Positions 1 through 7,742 of a DNA stretch of 64,000 nucleotides are shown here, piece after piece. Below the pieces are notes generated by a model. The model ran no database searches and had not been told where the DNA came from. It worked only from the letters and a program-made list of their open reading frames with translations. Positions within the stretch are counted from its first letter, which is position 1. Each line of letters starts with the position of its first letter. Source of the stretch: DASTBU01 sp035711845 (GTDB taxonomy: Bacteria > Acidobacteriota > Vicinamibacteria > Vicinamibacterales > 2-12-FULL-66-21); NCBI GenBank assembly GCA_035711845.1, contig DASTBU010000059.1, positions 124,001 through 188,000 of the forward strand. The letters run 5' to 3'. A program made the position numbers and the translations under genes.

Positions 1-191
1 GCGCCCCGGCTGAGCGCTTCGATGCCGACGGCACCGGTGCCCGCAAACCCGTCCAGGACGCTGGCGCCCCCGATTCCCGGCCCGAGCACGTTGAAGAGCG
101 TTTCCCGCAGCTTGTCGGAGGTCGGCCGCAGCCCCGCCCAATCCGGCGTCGCGAGGCGCCGTCCCTTCAGCTCACCTGCGATGATGCGCAC
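1..191 (-). CDS. rsmD: 16S rRNA (guanine966-N2)-methyltransferase RsmD, N-terminal part
   Basis: The minus strand encodes the start of an RsmD-type methyltransferase and runs off the left edge. RsmD methylates G966 of 16S rRNA in the small subunit using SAM. Visible motifs are the MRIIAGELKGRRL start, the DKLRETLFN segment and the SAM-binding VLDGFAGTGAVGIEALSRGA stretch typical of the family. The start is GTG at 191, because an in-frame TGA lies two codons upstream. RecG is downstream of nothing here: recG ends at 430 on the same strand, separated by a repeat-rich gap. Only about 63 codons are present, so the remaining two thirds of the gene lie outside the window. Confidence 0.85.
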   Translation of the reverse strand, partial: MRIIAGELKGRRLATPDWAGLRPTSDKLRETLFNVLGPGIGGASVLDGFAGTGAVGIEALSRG

Positions 192-204
192 GATTCATCT
201 CACG

Positions 205-427
205 ATGTCATCGAGCGATCGCGCGATCGCGCGATCGAGCGATGTCGATCGCCGATCGAACGCATCGCGTCATCGGGAATGGGCTGGCTTCGGCGATTGC
301 CGCATCGGTCGATCGACCCCCACAAATCGCAATCCATTACTCGATTCACACGAAGCACCCATTACCCGATTGATCGCGCGATCACCCGATCGATCGCTCG
401 ATCACCCGATCACGCGATCGCTCGATG
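205..427. repeat. CGATCG-rich palindromic intergenic array
   Basis: The gap between rsmD and recG is filled with degenerate repeats of CGATCG, GCGATCGC and CGATCACC-like words. The unit is itself palindromic. The array starts near the rsmD start codon and stops at the recG stop codon region. No convincing gene is present in it. It is one of a dozen or so arrays with different units at unit boundaries in this window. Confidence 0.75.
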
Positions 428-429
428 GC

Positions 430-2550
430 CTACCCCACTCCCACGAGGCCGAACCGCTGTTCCCAGCTCGAGCGGACGAACGCGACGAGCGGCTCTGCCT
501 CTCGCGTGTCGTCGAGGGCGGCGACGGCTTCGCGTCGCGCCTCCTCCATGAGCTGATGATCGCGAAGCAGATCGCCGGCGCGGAGCGTGGGCATGCCGGA
601 CTGGCGCGTGCCGAAGAAGTCGCCCGGTCCGCGCAGCGAGAGGTCGCGTTCCGCGATGACGAAGCCGTCGGTGGTTTCCGTGAGCGCCTTGAGGCGCTCG
701 CGGCCGTGATCGGTCAGCGGGGACTGGTACAAGAGAACGCAGAACGACTGGTGCGGGCCGCGGCCGACCCGGCCGCGCAGCTGATGGAGCTGCGAGAGCC
801 CGAACCGTTCGGCGTGCTCCACGAGCATGACCGACGCGTTCGACACGTCCACGCCGACTTCAACGACCGTCGTCGAGACCAGGATATGGATCTCGCCGCG
901 GGCGAAAGCCTGCATGACCCGCTCCTTCGCATCCTGCTTGAGCCGGCCGTGGAGCAGCGCGACTTTGTACGCCGGAAAGACGTCCTGCGCGAGATGGTCC
1001 GCCATCTCGGTGGCGGCCCTGAGGTCCACCTTCTCGGACTCCTCGACGAGCGGATAGACCACGTAGGCCTGACGGCCAGCGTCGAGTTGCTGGCGGACGA
1101 ACTCGTAGATCTCCTCGCGCCGCGTCTCCGGTTTGGCGATGGTCTTGATAGGATGCCGGCCCGGTGGCATCTCGCGCATCACGGAGACGTCGAGGTCGCC
1201 GTAGGTGGTCAGCGCGAGCGTGCGCGGGATCGGCGTCGCTGTCATCACGAGCACGTCTGGGTGCATGCCCTTGGCGCGGAGCGCGGCCCGCTGCATGACG
1301 CCGAACCGGTGCTGCTCGTCGATGATGACCAGCCCGAGCTCGCGAAACGCGACCGGGTCCTCGACCAGTGCGTGGGTGCCGACGACGAGTTGGATCGATC
1401 CGCCGCCGAGCTCGCCGAGGATCTCGCGGCGCTTCCTCGCGGGGGTCGCGCCGGTCAGGAGCGTCATCCGGAAGCGCGAGGTCTCGAGCAGCCGGCGGAT
1501 CGTGATGAAGTGCTGCTCGGCCAGGATTTCCGTCGGCGCCATGAAGGCGACCTGGAACCCGTTCTCCATCGCGACGAGCGCGGCCATGAGCGCCACGATG
1601 GTCTTGCCCGATCCGACGTCCCCCTGCAGCAGCCGATTCATCGGGTGCGGTCGCTTCATGTCGTCGACGATTTCCGCAATCACCTTCTTCTGATCCCCGG
1701 TCAGCCGGAACGGCAGCACCCGGCGCGCGGCCTCGCGCACCTCGTCGGTGATCGTCACCGAGCGCGGCTTTCGCTCCGAGTCGGAGCGCCGCTTCCGCAG
1801 CACCAGACCAAGCTGGAACAGAAAGAACTCCTCGAAGATCAGCCGGCGCTGCGCCGGCGATCGAAACTGATTCAGCTCGGTGATGCTCGTCCCCTCCGGC
1901 GGGAAGTGGACGTCGCCGAGCGCGGTGCGCCGGTCGACGAGCCGCTGCCGCTTGCGGACGTCGGGCGGGAGCGGGTCCGGAAGAGTATCGGGGAGCTGGA
2001 TCAGGGCGTTGTGCACGAGCACGCGCTGCATCTTGGTCGTGAGATTGCCGGTCTTCTCATAGACCGGGACGATGCGTCCGGTGTGCAGGGTCTCCTCGTC
2101 GTGCGGCTCGGAAGGAGTTTCCGCGAGAGGTTCGCCCTCGGCCGGCAGGATCTCGTACTGAGGGCTCTGGAGCTGAATCCCATGCGAGGTCAGCTCGAGC
2201 TTGCCGTACAGGATCACCCGCTGGCGCGGGTGGAACACGTCGTTGAGGAAGGGCTGATTGAACCAGATGGCCCGCAGCGATCCGGTCCGGTCGCGCACCA
2301 GCATCTCGAATATCTTGAATCGCGGGCGCCGCGTCGGTCTGATGCCACAGCTGACGACCTCGCCGATCACCGAGGCCGCCACGCCGGGCCGAAGCGACGC
2401 GATGGTCTGGAAGGCGCCCCGGTCCTCGTAGCGAATGGGAAAGCGGTAAAGAAGATCTTCGACGCTGCGAAGGCCGACGCGCTGCAGGTCAGCAGCGCGC
2501 CGTGGCCCGACGCCTTTGAGGTATTGAAGTGAGCTCTGAAGAGGATCCAT
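430..2550 (-). CDS. recG: ATP-dependent DNA helicase RecG
   Basis: RecG is a superfamily 2 helicase that reverses stalled replication forks and branch-migrates Holliday junctions. The 706 residues match the usual length (about 690). An N-terminal wedge/OB region covers roughly residues 1-250. The helicase core follows with Walker A GDVGSGKT, the DEQHRFGV motif II, MTATPIPRTLALT motif III and the LRGRVGRG motif VI region near residue 590. The ATG at 2550 directly abuts the stop of the upstream exported-protein gene (2551), so the two are almost certainly cotranscribed and coupled. Confidence 0.97.
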   Translation of the reverse strand: MDPLQSSLQYLKGVGPRRAADLQRVGLRSVEDLLYRFPIRYEDRGAFQTIASLRPGVAASVIGEVVSCGIRPTRRPRFKIFEMLVRDRTGSLRAIWFNQPFLNDVFHPRQRVILYGKLELTSHGIQLQSPQYEILPAEGEPLAETPSEPHDEETLHTGRIVPVYEKTGNLTTKMQRVLVHNALIQLPDTLPDPLPPDVRKRQRLVDRRTALGDVHFPPEGTSITELNQFRSPAQRRLIFEEFFLFQLGLVLRKRRSDSERKPRSVTITDEVREAARRVLPFRLTGDQKKVIAEIVDDMKRPHPMNRLLQGDVGSGKTIVALMAALVAMENGFQVAFMAPTEILAEQHFITIRRLLETSRFRMTLLTGATPARKRREILGELGGGSIQLVVGTHALVEDPVAFRELGLVIIDEQHRFGVMQRAALRAKGMHPDVLVMTATPIPRTLALTTYGDLDVSVMREMPPGRHPIKTIAKPETRREEIYEFVRQQLDAGRQAYVVYPLVEESEKVDLRAATEMADHLAQDVFPAYKVALLHGRLKQDAKERVMQAFARGEIHILVSTTVVEVGVDVSNASVMLVEHAERFGLSQLHQLRGRVGRGPHQSFCVLLYQSPLTDHGRERLKALTETTDGFVIAERDLSLRGPGDFFGTRQSGMPTLRAGDLLRDHQLMEEARREAVAALDDTREAEPLVAFVRSSWEQRFGLVGVG

Positions 2551-3171
2551 TCACTGGATCACAATCGCGTCCCCTTTTCCAACGCGAATCTCGCGTATTC
2601 GCGAGGGCAGCTCGAAGGGGTCGTCCATGTTGATCCCGTCGGGGTCCTCTGGCGTGCGTGAGTAGAACGAGAGCAGTTCCTGCAGCACCGTCTTCGGGAC
2701 GGTGACACCCGAGATCGCCGCCGATTCGAGCTGAAAGCGTCCGATGCCGTCTTGCGTGATCAGGACGCCGCTGACAGTGAGCGGAAGCCTGCCGGTGAGA
2801 TACGCGAGGGGATCCAGCCACCCGCGCTGCTTCTGCGCCCTGACGGCGTCGAGGTCCACGATCGCGCTGCCCCCGACGCGGCCCTCGCCGAGCGCCTGGA
2901 GCTCCGGTTCGATGATTCCGACCGGCACCTGGTCGCGGGCGTGGAACCGCAGATACGCCGTGATTTCCGCGTCGGTGAGTTGCGTGCTGGCCGGGCTCGA
3001 TGCCCGCGCCCGGGCGGTCTTTCCCAGTTCGACGATCCGTACGAGTTTCGACTGGAAGCGATCGCCGAGCTGCCGGGTGAACCGATCCTGCGCCCCGACG
3101 AGGGCGCTGATGGGCGCGACGAGAATCGCGCTGAGCACGATGACAACCGCCAGTCGCAGCCGGTGCACCAT
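2551..3171 (-). CDS. Exported protein of unknown function, first gene of the recG unit
   Basis: A 206-residue protein with an N-terminal hydrophobic stretch (about residues 5-27, ending near the ALVGAQ site) that looks like a signal peptide or anchor. The rest is soluble, with alternating beta-like segments that recall lipid-binding LmeA/DUF2993-type proteins only weakly. I do not assign a function. The stop codon is adjacent to the recG start. The start codon lies 6 nt below a TACAAT -10 box, so this gene probably begins a leaderless transcript that continues into recG. Confidence 0.75.
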   Translation of the reverse strand: MVHRLRLAVVIVLSAILVAPISALVGAQDRFTRQLGDRFQSKLVRIVELGKTARARASSPASTQLTDAEITAYLRFHARDQVPVGIIEPELQALGEGRVGGSAIVDLDAVRAQKQRGWLDPLAYLTGRLPLTVSGVLITQDGIGRFQLESAAISGVTVPKTVLQELLSFYSRTPEDPDGINMDDPFELPSRIREIRVGKGDAIVIQ

Positions 3172-3177
3172 GGCCGG

Positions 3178-3183
3178 ATTGTA
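3178..3183 (-). promoter_or_regulatory. -10 box for the exported protein-recG unit
   Basis: The minus strand reads TACAAT, then 6 nt, then the ATG at 3171. No clear -35 was found at 16-18 nt. The spacing predicts transcription starting at or next to the start codon. Confidence 0.55.
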
Positions 3184-3329
3184 CTATGAGCCGGTCCGCC
3201 CTGACCTGCCCTGAGCGATCGCAGTTGCGGGGCGAACTGCTCGTACTGGGACCCGTCCGACTGGAGTGTCCGTGGGCGGCCGCGTCCGTGGTCGAGACCG
3301 TTCCCCAGCGCTGCGGCGTGGGTTCGCGC

Positions 3330-3358
3330 TTTACTTTCGCTTTTCTTTTGCGTATAGT
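3330..3358 (+). promoter_or_regulatory. lexA promoter
   Basis: TTTACT at 3330-3335 and TATAGT at 3353-3358 are separated by exactly 17 nt, a good sigma-70 type promoter. The start codon of lexA follows 9 nt after the -10 box, leaving almost no 5' leader and no Shine-Dalgarno sequence. Autoregulation by LexA is expected for the family, but I could not identify an operator palindrome. Confidence 0.65.
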
Positions 3359-3367
3359 GCGCGCATC

Positions 3368-3973
3368 ATGCTGCCACTCACCAAGCGTCAGCGGGAGATT
3401 CTCGACTATCTGAACGATTTCATTCAGCAACACGGCTACGCGCCGAGCCTGGAGGAAATCGGCCGGCGATTCAGCCTCTCGTCGCTGGCGACCGTGCACA
3501 AGCACCTGACGAACCTCGAGGAGAAGGGCTTCATCAAGCGAGCCTGGAACCGCAGCCGCTCGGTCGAGCTGGTCCCCACGCGAATCGGCGGCCGCGCCGT
3601 GGAGCTGCCGCTGCTTGGCTACGTTGCCGCGGGCGCTCCGATCGAAGCCGTCGTCGGCAGCGAAACGCTCGCCGTGCCCGAAGATCTCGTGGGCAAGCGC
3701 GACAGTTACGTGCTCCGCGTCAAGGGCGACTCGATGATCGACGAGCAGATCCGCGACGGCGACTACGTCATCGTCGAGGATCGCCGAACGGCCGACAACG
3801 GCGAGATGGTAATCGCGCTGCTGAACGGTGCCGACGTCACGCTCAAGAAGCTGTATCGCGAGCAGGGGCGGATCCGACTCCAACCGGCGAACGCCGCCGT
3901 CCAGCCGATTGTCGTCCCGCCCGAGCAGGTCCAGATTCAGGGGGTCGTGGTCGGCGTCATGCGCCGGTATTGA
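3368..3973 (+). CDS. lexA: SOS repressor LexA
   Basis: LexA represses DNA-damage genes and is inactivated by RecA-stimulated self-cleavage. The 201-residue protein has an N-terminal winged helix (about residues 1-65, with the SLEEIGRRFSL recognition region). The C-terminal S24 peptidase domain has the Ala88-Gly89 scissile bond in YVAAGAPIE, the nucleophile Ser122 in KGDSM and the general base Lys160 in VTLKKL, so all catalytic parts are intact. I chose the ATG at 3368 because it follows the promoter directly. Longer upstream starts would lie inside the promoter and give a non-homologous extension. Confidence 0.97.
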   Translation: MLPLTKRQREILDYLNDFIQQHGYAPSLEEIGRRFSLSSLATVHKHLTNLEEKGFIKRAWNRSRSVELVPTRIGGRAVELPLLGYVAAGAPIEAVVGSETLAVPEDLVGKRDSYVLRVKGDSMIDEQIRDGDYVIVEDRRTADNGEMVIALLNGADVTLKKLYREQGRIRLQPANAAVQPIVVPPEQVQIQGVVVGVMRRY

Positions 3974-4036
3974 TTGCCGAACCGAACCTGCCACGGAAAG
4001 ACCAGGCACGCCCGCCGAGGTGGCCGCTACTCCGGA

Positions 4037-4042
4037 TACAAT
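4037..4042 (+). promoter_or_regulatory. -10 box upstream of the DUF3467 gene
   Basis: TACAAT followed by 6 nt and the ATG at 4049, the same arrangement as at several other unit starts in the window. It predicts a leaderless transcript. Confidence 0.55.
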
Positions 4043-4048
4043 CGCCGG

Positions 4049-4360
4049 ATGAACGAGCCCAAGCAGATCAATTTCACCATCGTGCCGGATGATTCGGGCG
4101 AGGTTCCTCGAGTCTACGCGAATTTCTGCGCGATCTCCCACACGCCGTTCGACTTCACGCTGTCGTTCTGCGAGGTCCTGCCGCTCTCGGAAAAGGACCT
4201 GCAAGCGGCCGAATCGGCTCATGTGATTCGCGCGCCGGTTCGTGCGAAGGTCGCAATCCCGCTCCAGGTGATCCCCAACCTCATCTCCGCGCTCCAGGAA
4301 CATATGCGCGTCTTTTCCGAATCGACGGGCGCGAGCTGGGACAAGGGGCCAGTCCATTGA
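4049..4360 (+). CDS. DUF3467 family protein
   Basis: A 103-residue protein with the family pattern of a short beta-rich start, YANFCAISHTPFDFTLSFCE in the middle, and an AKVAIPLQVIPNLISALQEH helix near the end. DUF3467 proteins are small cytosolic proteins of unknown function found in many bacteria. The ATG at 4049 gives the family length; an upstream in-frame start would overlap the promoter. It stands alone between lexA and the ECF sigma gene, with its own -10 box. Confidence 0.8.
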   Translation: MNEPKQINFTIVPDDSGEVPRVYANFCAISHTPFDFTLSFCEVLPLSEKDLQAAESAHVIRAPVRAKVAIPLQVIPNLISALQEHMRVFSESTGASWDKGPVH

Positions 4361-4377
4361 CCGGTCTTCCCGGGAAC

Positions 4378-4410
4378 TACGGACCGCGGACCACGGACTG
4401 CGGACGCCAA
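4378..4410. repeat. Short CGGAC repeat
   Basis: Four or five copies of an ACGGACC/GCGGACT-like unit between the DUF3467 gene and the sigma factor gene. It is a small member of the intergenic array class. Confidence 0.5.
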
Positions 4411-4443
4411 CATTTCCGTGACTGACACCGTCTAGCAGGGTGT

Positions 4444-4992
4444 ATGACCGGGCAGGCCATTGCGATGGCGGGGACCGCGGACCGGGTGGCCGACGACTTT
4501 TCGGCCCGTCTCGGCGCCCTTTTCGATGCCCATCATCAGCGCCTGTATCGGCTGGCGCGGCGGCTGAGCCGCTCCAGCGAGGATGCCCGCGACGTCGTCC
4601 AGGAGACATTCCTGCGCGCCGCCAGGTCGCCTGGATCGGTGCCTCAGGGGACACCGAACGAGGAGGCCTGGCTCGTCCGGGTGCTGATCAATATTTGCCG
4701 CGATCGCTGGAGGCGAGTGGCCGTGCAGCGGAACACGGCCCATCTTCACGCACCGTGGGACGACCGGGCCGCCGATCCGGAACCGGCACTCGTGGCCCGC
4801 GCGCTCGTCGAGCACGCGCTGGCGGCCTTGCCGGCGCGCCGACGGGCGATTCTCGTGATGTACGAGCTCGAAGGGATGTCGATCCCGACCATCGCCGCCC
4901 TTCTCGGAGTGGCCGCCGTGACCGTGAGGTGGCACCTCTCGATCGGCCGCCGGCAGATGGCGCATACGCTTGAAAACAGGGGAACCCAATGA
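4444..4992 (+). CDS. ECF-type RNA polymerase sigma factor
   Basis: A 182-residue sigma-70 family factor of the extracytoplasmic-function class. Region 2 is at about residues 25-95 (ARRLSRSSEDARDVVQETFL, then WLVRVLINICRDRWRR). Region 4 is at about residues 125-175 (ALPARRRAILVMYELEG followed by the helix-turn-helix IPTIAALLGVAAVTVRWHL). It heads a three-gene unit joined by ATGA overlaps with a membrane protein and a secreted coiled-coil protein, so it probably directs transcription of its own module in response to an envelope signal. The signal is unknown. Confidence 0.9.
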   Translation: MTGQAIAMAGTADRVADDFSARLGALFDAHHQRLYRLARRLSRSSEDARDVVQETFLRAARSPGSVPQGTPNEEAWLVRVLINICRDRWRRVAVQRNTAHLHAPWDDRAADPEPALVARALVEHALAALPARRRAILVMYELEGMSIPTIAALLGVAAVTVRWHLSIGRRQMAHTLENRGTQ

Positions 4993-5351
4993 CAGACCTG
5001 AAGGCGTTGCTGCGCACAGGCGATCCGTTGCAGGCGTCGGGAGAAGCCGAGGGTCTCTCGTCGATTCAGGCGGCCGCGATGCGCCGCCAGATCGTGAACG
5101 CCCTCCGTCATCCGGAAGTCGCCCGAACCCCGTGGCAGCAGCCACTGGCTGTCGCGGCCATGCTGGCGCTCACGATCGCCGCGGGTGTGGTTGCGGGACA
5201 GCGATTGACGGCTCCCGGGAGAGCGGCGGTCGGTGCCGTCGCAGTAACCCCTGCGCAAGCACCTCGCCAGTTCCAGTTCGTGACGCCCGGCGGCACTCGC
5301 ATCATCTGGGTGTTCGATCCGGAATTCCAGCTCAAGGAGACCCTACCATGA
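4989..5351 (+). CDS. Single-pass membrane protein, probable anti-sigma factor
   Basis: A 120-residue protein with a cytoplasmic N-terminal half (about residues 1-50), one transmembrane helix (about 52-72, LAVAAMLALTIAAGVVAG) and a short external tail ending in a VTPGGTRIIWVFDPEF motif. The topology and the ATGA overlap with the sigma gene fit an anti-sigma role, but there is no HxxxCxxC zinc-finger motif. The assignment rests on position and topology only. Confidence 0.75.
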   Translation: MTDLKALLRTGDPLQASGEAEGLSSIQAAAMRRQIVNALRHPEVARTPWQQPLAVAAMLALTIAAGVVAGQRLTAPGRAAVGAVAVTPAQAPRQFQFVTPGGTRIIWVFDPEFQLKETLP

Positions 5352-6298
5352 CCTGCGGACGTTTCTACGCCGCGCTTTGCACGGCTGCCGCCATCTCCTT
5401 GTCGTCTGCCGCGGCATGGGCGCAGGGTATCTCCGATTTCCCGAGCCGCGAGGCCTCGCGAGTCGATCAACAGCAGCCGGCATCGGCCGCCACCGAGTCA
5501 GAGGTATCGACCCCGCAGCAGCCGAAGCCGGTCCCGGCCCCGTCGCAGGGTACGACGCCACAAAAGGTCAGACCCACGATCGCCAGCCCGCATGCCGCCA
5601 GCGATCACGTGATGCCGCAGGGATTCAGCGTGGTGCTGGTTCTCGCCGATTTGACCGCGTCGGGCGCCCAGGACGACGTGCCGCCGGCGGCCCGCCGGGC
5701 GCTCGCGGACATGAAGGATTTCCTGCCTTACAAGTCCTACAAGCTGCTGGATGCCGCATGGCTGCTTGGACAGGGGTCCATGAGCGTGCGTCTACGCGGG
5801 CCGGATGAGCAGGAATACGAGCTGAAGCTCGCGGCTGCGCCGGACCGCGCTGGGCAGGTGTCGGTTGGATTCTCGCTGAGAGAGTCGTTTGCCTACGAGG
5901 GCGCCCTCGAGCAGGCGGCAGCGGCCGAGCAGGCGGCGCGCGCGGACGTCGAGGCTCGCTCGACGGCGAGCCATGAGCGCCAGCAGGACGTGGTCAGACT
6001 CCGAACCGAACTGCAGCAGGCGCGGGAAAAGCGCGACGACGCAAGGATCCGCGAGCTCCAGAAAGCGATACAGGATCTCGAGCGGGGGATGGCGGCCGAG
6101 CGTCGAGCCGCCGCCCGTCCGACCAGCATGCGCAAGACGCCTTTCCCAAGCCGCTCGATTATCGACACGAGCTTCGCAATGGACGTCGGCGAGACGGTTG
6201 TCGTGGGCACGTCCCGACTCAGGGGGAACAGTCGTGCGCTCATCGCGCTGCTCACCGCCGTCCCGCCCAGCAAGTCCCGCCTGAACGAGCCGCGCTGA
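5348..6298 (+). CDS. Secreted coiled-coil protein of the ECF sigma module
   Basis: A 316-residue protein with a clear signal peptide (about residues 1-26, ending SSAAAWAQG), then a Pro/Gln-rich linker. A globular domain of about 85 residues contains DFLPYKSYKLLDAAWL. A strongly charged coiled coil follows (about 190-260), then a C-terminal beta segment (VGETVVVGTSRL). The ATG at 5348 overlaps the previous stop by 4 nt. It may be the envelope target or sensor partner of the sigma/anti-sigma pair. I do not recognise a named family. Confidence 0.8.
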   Translation: MTCGRFYAALCTAAAISLSSAAAWAQGISDFPSREASRVDQQQPASAATESEVSTPQQPKPVPAPSQGTTPQKVRPTIASPHAASDHVMPQGFSVVLVLADLTASGAQDDVPPAARRALADMKDFLPYKSYKLLDAAWLLGQGSMSVRLRGPDEQEYELKLAAAPDRAGQVSVGFSLRESFAYEGALEQAAAAEQAARADVEARSTASHERQQDVVRLRTELQQAREKRDDARIRELQKAIQDLERGMAAERRAAARPTSMRKTPFPSRSIIDTSFAMDVGETVVVGTSRLRGNSRALIALLTAVPPSKSRLNEPR

Positions 6299-6329
6299 AT
6301 CGGAGCCTCGCATCCGGCTGCCCAGCGGC

Positions 6330-6335
6330 TACAAT
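6330..6335 (+). promoter_or_regulatory. -10 box upstream of nth
   Basis: TACAAT, then 7 nt, then the ATG at 6343. No Shine-Dalgarno sequence fits in the gap, so a leaderless nth transcript is predicted. Confidence 0.55.
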
Positions 6336-6342
6336 CGACTCT

Positions 6343-7347
6343 ATGCCGAAGGGGCGTGCCGCGCGGCGGGGGCCTGTCAAACCGAAGTCCGCCGCCGACA
6401 CTCGCCGGATCATGGCGAAGTTGTCGGCGCAGCATCCCAACGCTGATACGGAGCTGCACTTCGAGAACGCCTATCAGCTCCTGGTCGCGACGATCCTCTC
6501 GGCGCAGTGCACCGACGAGCGTGTGAACCAGGTGACCCCGGCTCTGTTCCAACGCTATCCGGACGCGCACGCGCTGGCCCGCGCCACCACCGCCGAGCTC
6601 GAGCCCCAGATTCAGTCGACAGGATTCTTCAGGGCCAAGTCGCGATCGCTCGCCGGCATGTCACGGGCACTCGTGGAGAAGCATGGCGGCCAGATCCCGC
6701 CGACCATGGACGCCCTTACGAAGCTGCCCGGCGTCGGCCGGAAGACCGCCAACGTGGTGCTCGGGCACGCGCTGGGCGTGCCTGGACTTCCTGTCGATCG
6801 CCACGTGCTGCGGGTCGCCAACCGACTCGGCATCGCGCGCTCGGAGGATCCCGAGATCGTCGAGCAGCAGTTGTGTGCGGCGATGCCGGCTGCCGAATGG
6901 ACGCGAACCTCCGACACGCTGATTCTGCACGGCCGCCGAATCTGCAAGCCACGGCCGCTCTGCGACCGCTGCGCCGTCCGCGATGACTGCGACTACTTCC
7001 GGTCGCTCAAAACGGCGCTGCTCGCGCCGTCGAAGCGTCCGCAATCCGCTGCACGAGTCGCGGGTCGATCCGGCCCCGCCACGATGCATCCTGTAACCGG
7101 AAAGGCGATCGTACGCCGAGGGCCAGAGGCCCGAGGCACAGGTCGACCGGATGTGGCCCCGTCGAGTCGTGCTGAAAGCGGAAAGCCGGCCGAAGTACGC
7201 CGAGGGCGGGACGCCCGAGGCACAGGTCGACCGGATGCGGCCCCGTCGAGGCGTGCTGAAAGCGGAAAGCCGGTCGAAGTACGCCGAGGGCCAGAGGCCC
7301 GAGGCACAGGTCGCGGGGGTGGGGCCCCGCGACCAACCAAGAGATGA
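6343..7347 (+). CDS. nth: Endonuclease III with a repeat-derived C-terminal extension
   Basis: A base-excision DNA glycosylase/AP lyase for oxidised pyrimidines. The helix-hairpin-helix LPGVGRKTANVVLG carries the catalytic lysine, and VDRHVLRVANRLG carries the catalytic aspartate. A four-cysteine 4Fe-4S site (C-x5-C-x2-C-x5-C) sits near residue 210. The family normally ends soon after this cluster (about 210-220 aa), but here the frame continues for about 110 more residues. That tail is low-complexity and largely encoded by 84-bp direct repeats (28 residues each, AESGKP and RRGPEARGTGR words). The stop overlaps the next gene by 4 nt. The core call is firm; whether the tail is kept in the protein is unknown. 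Confidence 0.93.
   Translation: MPKGRAARRGPVKPKSAADTRRIMAKLSAQHPNADTELHFENAYQLLVATILSAQCTDERVNQVTPALFQRYPDAHALARATTAELEPQIQSTGFFRAKSRSLAGMSRALVEKHGGQIPPTMDALTKLPGVGRKTANVVLGHALGVPGLPVDRHVLRVANRLGIARSEDPEIVEQQLCAAMPAAEWTRTSDTLILHGRRICKPRPLCDRCAVRDDCDYFRSLKTALLAPSKRPQSAARVAGRSGPATMHPVTGKAIVRRGPEARGTGRPDVAPSSRAESGKPAEVRRGRDARGTGRPDAAPSRRAESGKPVEVRRGPEARGTGRGGGAPRPTKR
7111..7320. repeat. 84-bp direct repeat inside the nth 3' end, 2.5 copies
   Basis: Copies begin with GTACGCCGAG at 7111, 7195 and 7279. The first two are 84 bp each and nearly identical, and the third is cut off after about 42 bp. Because 84 is a multiple of three the frame stays open. The unit looks like a dispersed intergenic element rather than ancestral nth sequence. 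Confidence 0.85.
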
Positions 7348-7742
7348 CCGAAGAGCGCTTTCGCCAGCTCGTCGAGGAGGCGCTGCAGGAGATCCCGCGC
7401 CGCTTCCGCCGCGAGATGCAGAACGTCGCGGTGGTCGTGGAAGGCGAGCCTTCGCCCGAGATCCTCGAGGAGATGGAGATCGAGCCGGACGACACGCTGT
7501 TCGGCCTCTATCAGGGCACGCCGCTGCCCGAGCGCGGCTGGGCATTCGGGAATGCCCTCCCGGATCGCATCTCGATCTATCAGAAGCCGATCGAGGAGGC
7601 GTGTGAAGACGACGAGGAGATCAGGGACTGCGTGGCGGAGACCGTGATACACGAGTTCGGCCACTACTTCGGGATGAGCGAAGAAGAGATCGAGGAGATC
7701 GAGGAGAAGTTCTGGCGCGGCGAATCGTTGGACGAGGTCTGA
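7344..7742 (+). CDS. Metallopeptidase family protein (zincin-like, TTHA0227/DUF1025 type)
   Basis: A 132-residue acidic protein with the zinc-binding motif HEFGHYFG at about residues 107-114. It is followed by an acidic EEEIEEIEEKFW tail and preceded by the ERGWAFGNALPDRISIYQ strand region typical of minimal zincins. The family is widespread, and its substrate is unknown. It overlaps nth by 4 nt upstream and rsmA by 1 nt downstream, so it is translated as part of a DNA repair/ribosome maturation unit. Confidence 0.88.
   Translation: MTEERFRQLVEEALQEIPRRFRREMQNVAVVVEGEPSPEILEEMEIEPDDTLFGLYQGTPLPERGWAFGNALPDRISIYQKPIEEACEDDEEIRDCVAETVIHEFGHYFGMSEEEIEEIEEKFWRGESLDEV

Noticed and set aside
22..2532. 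Very long plus-strand open frame opposite rsmD and recG
   Set aside because: It is antisense to two well-supported genes; long antisense frames are common in high-GC DNA, and its protein is Arg/Asp/Leu-rich without motifs.
3300..3368. SOS operator in the lexA promoter
   Set aside because: Expected biologically, but I found no convincing symmetric motif and the operator of this phylum is not something I can state from memory.
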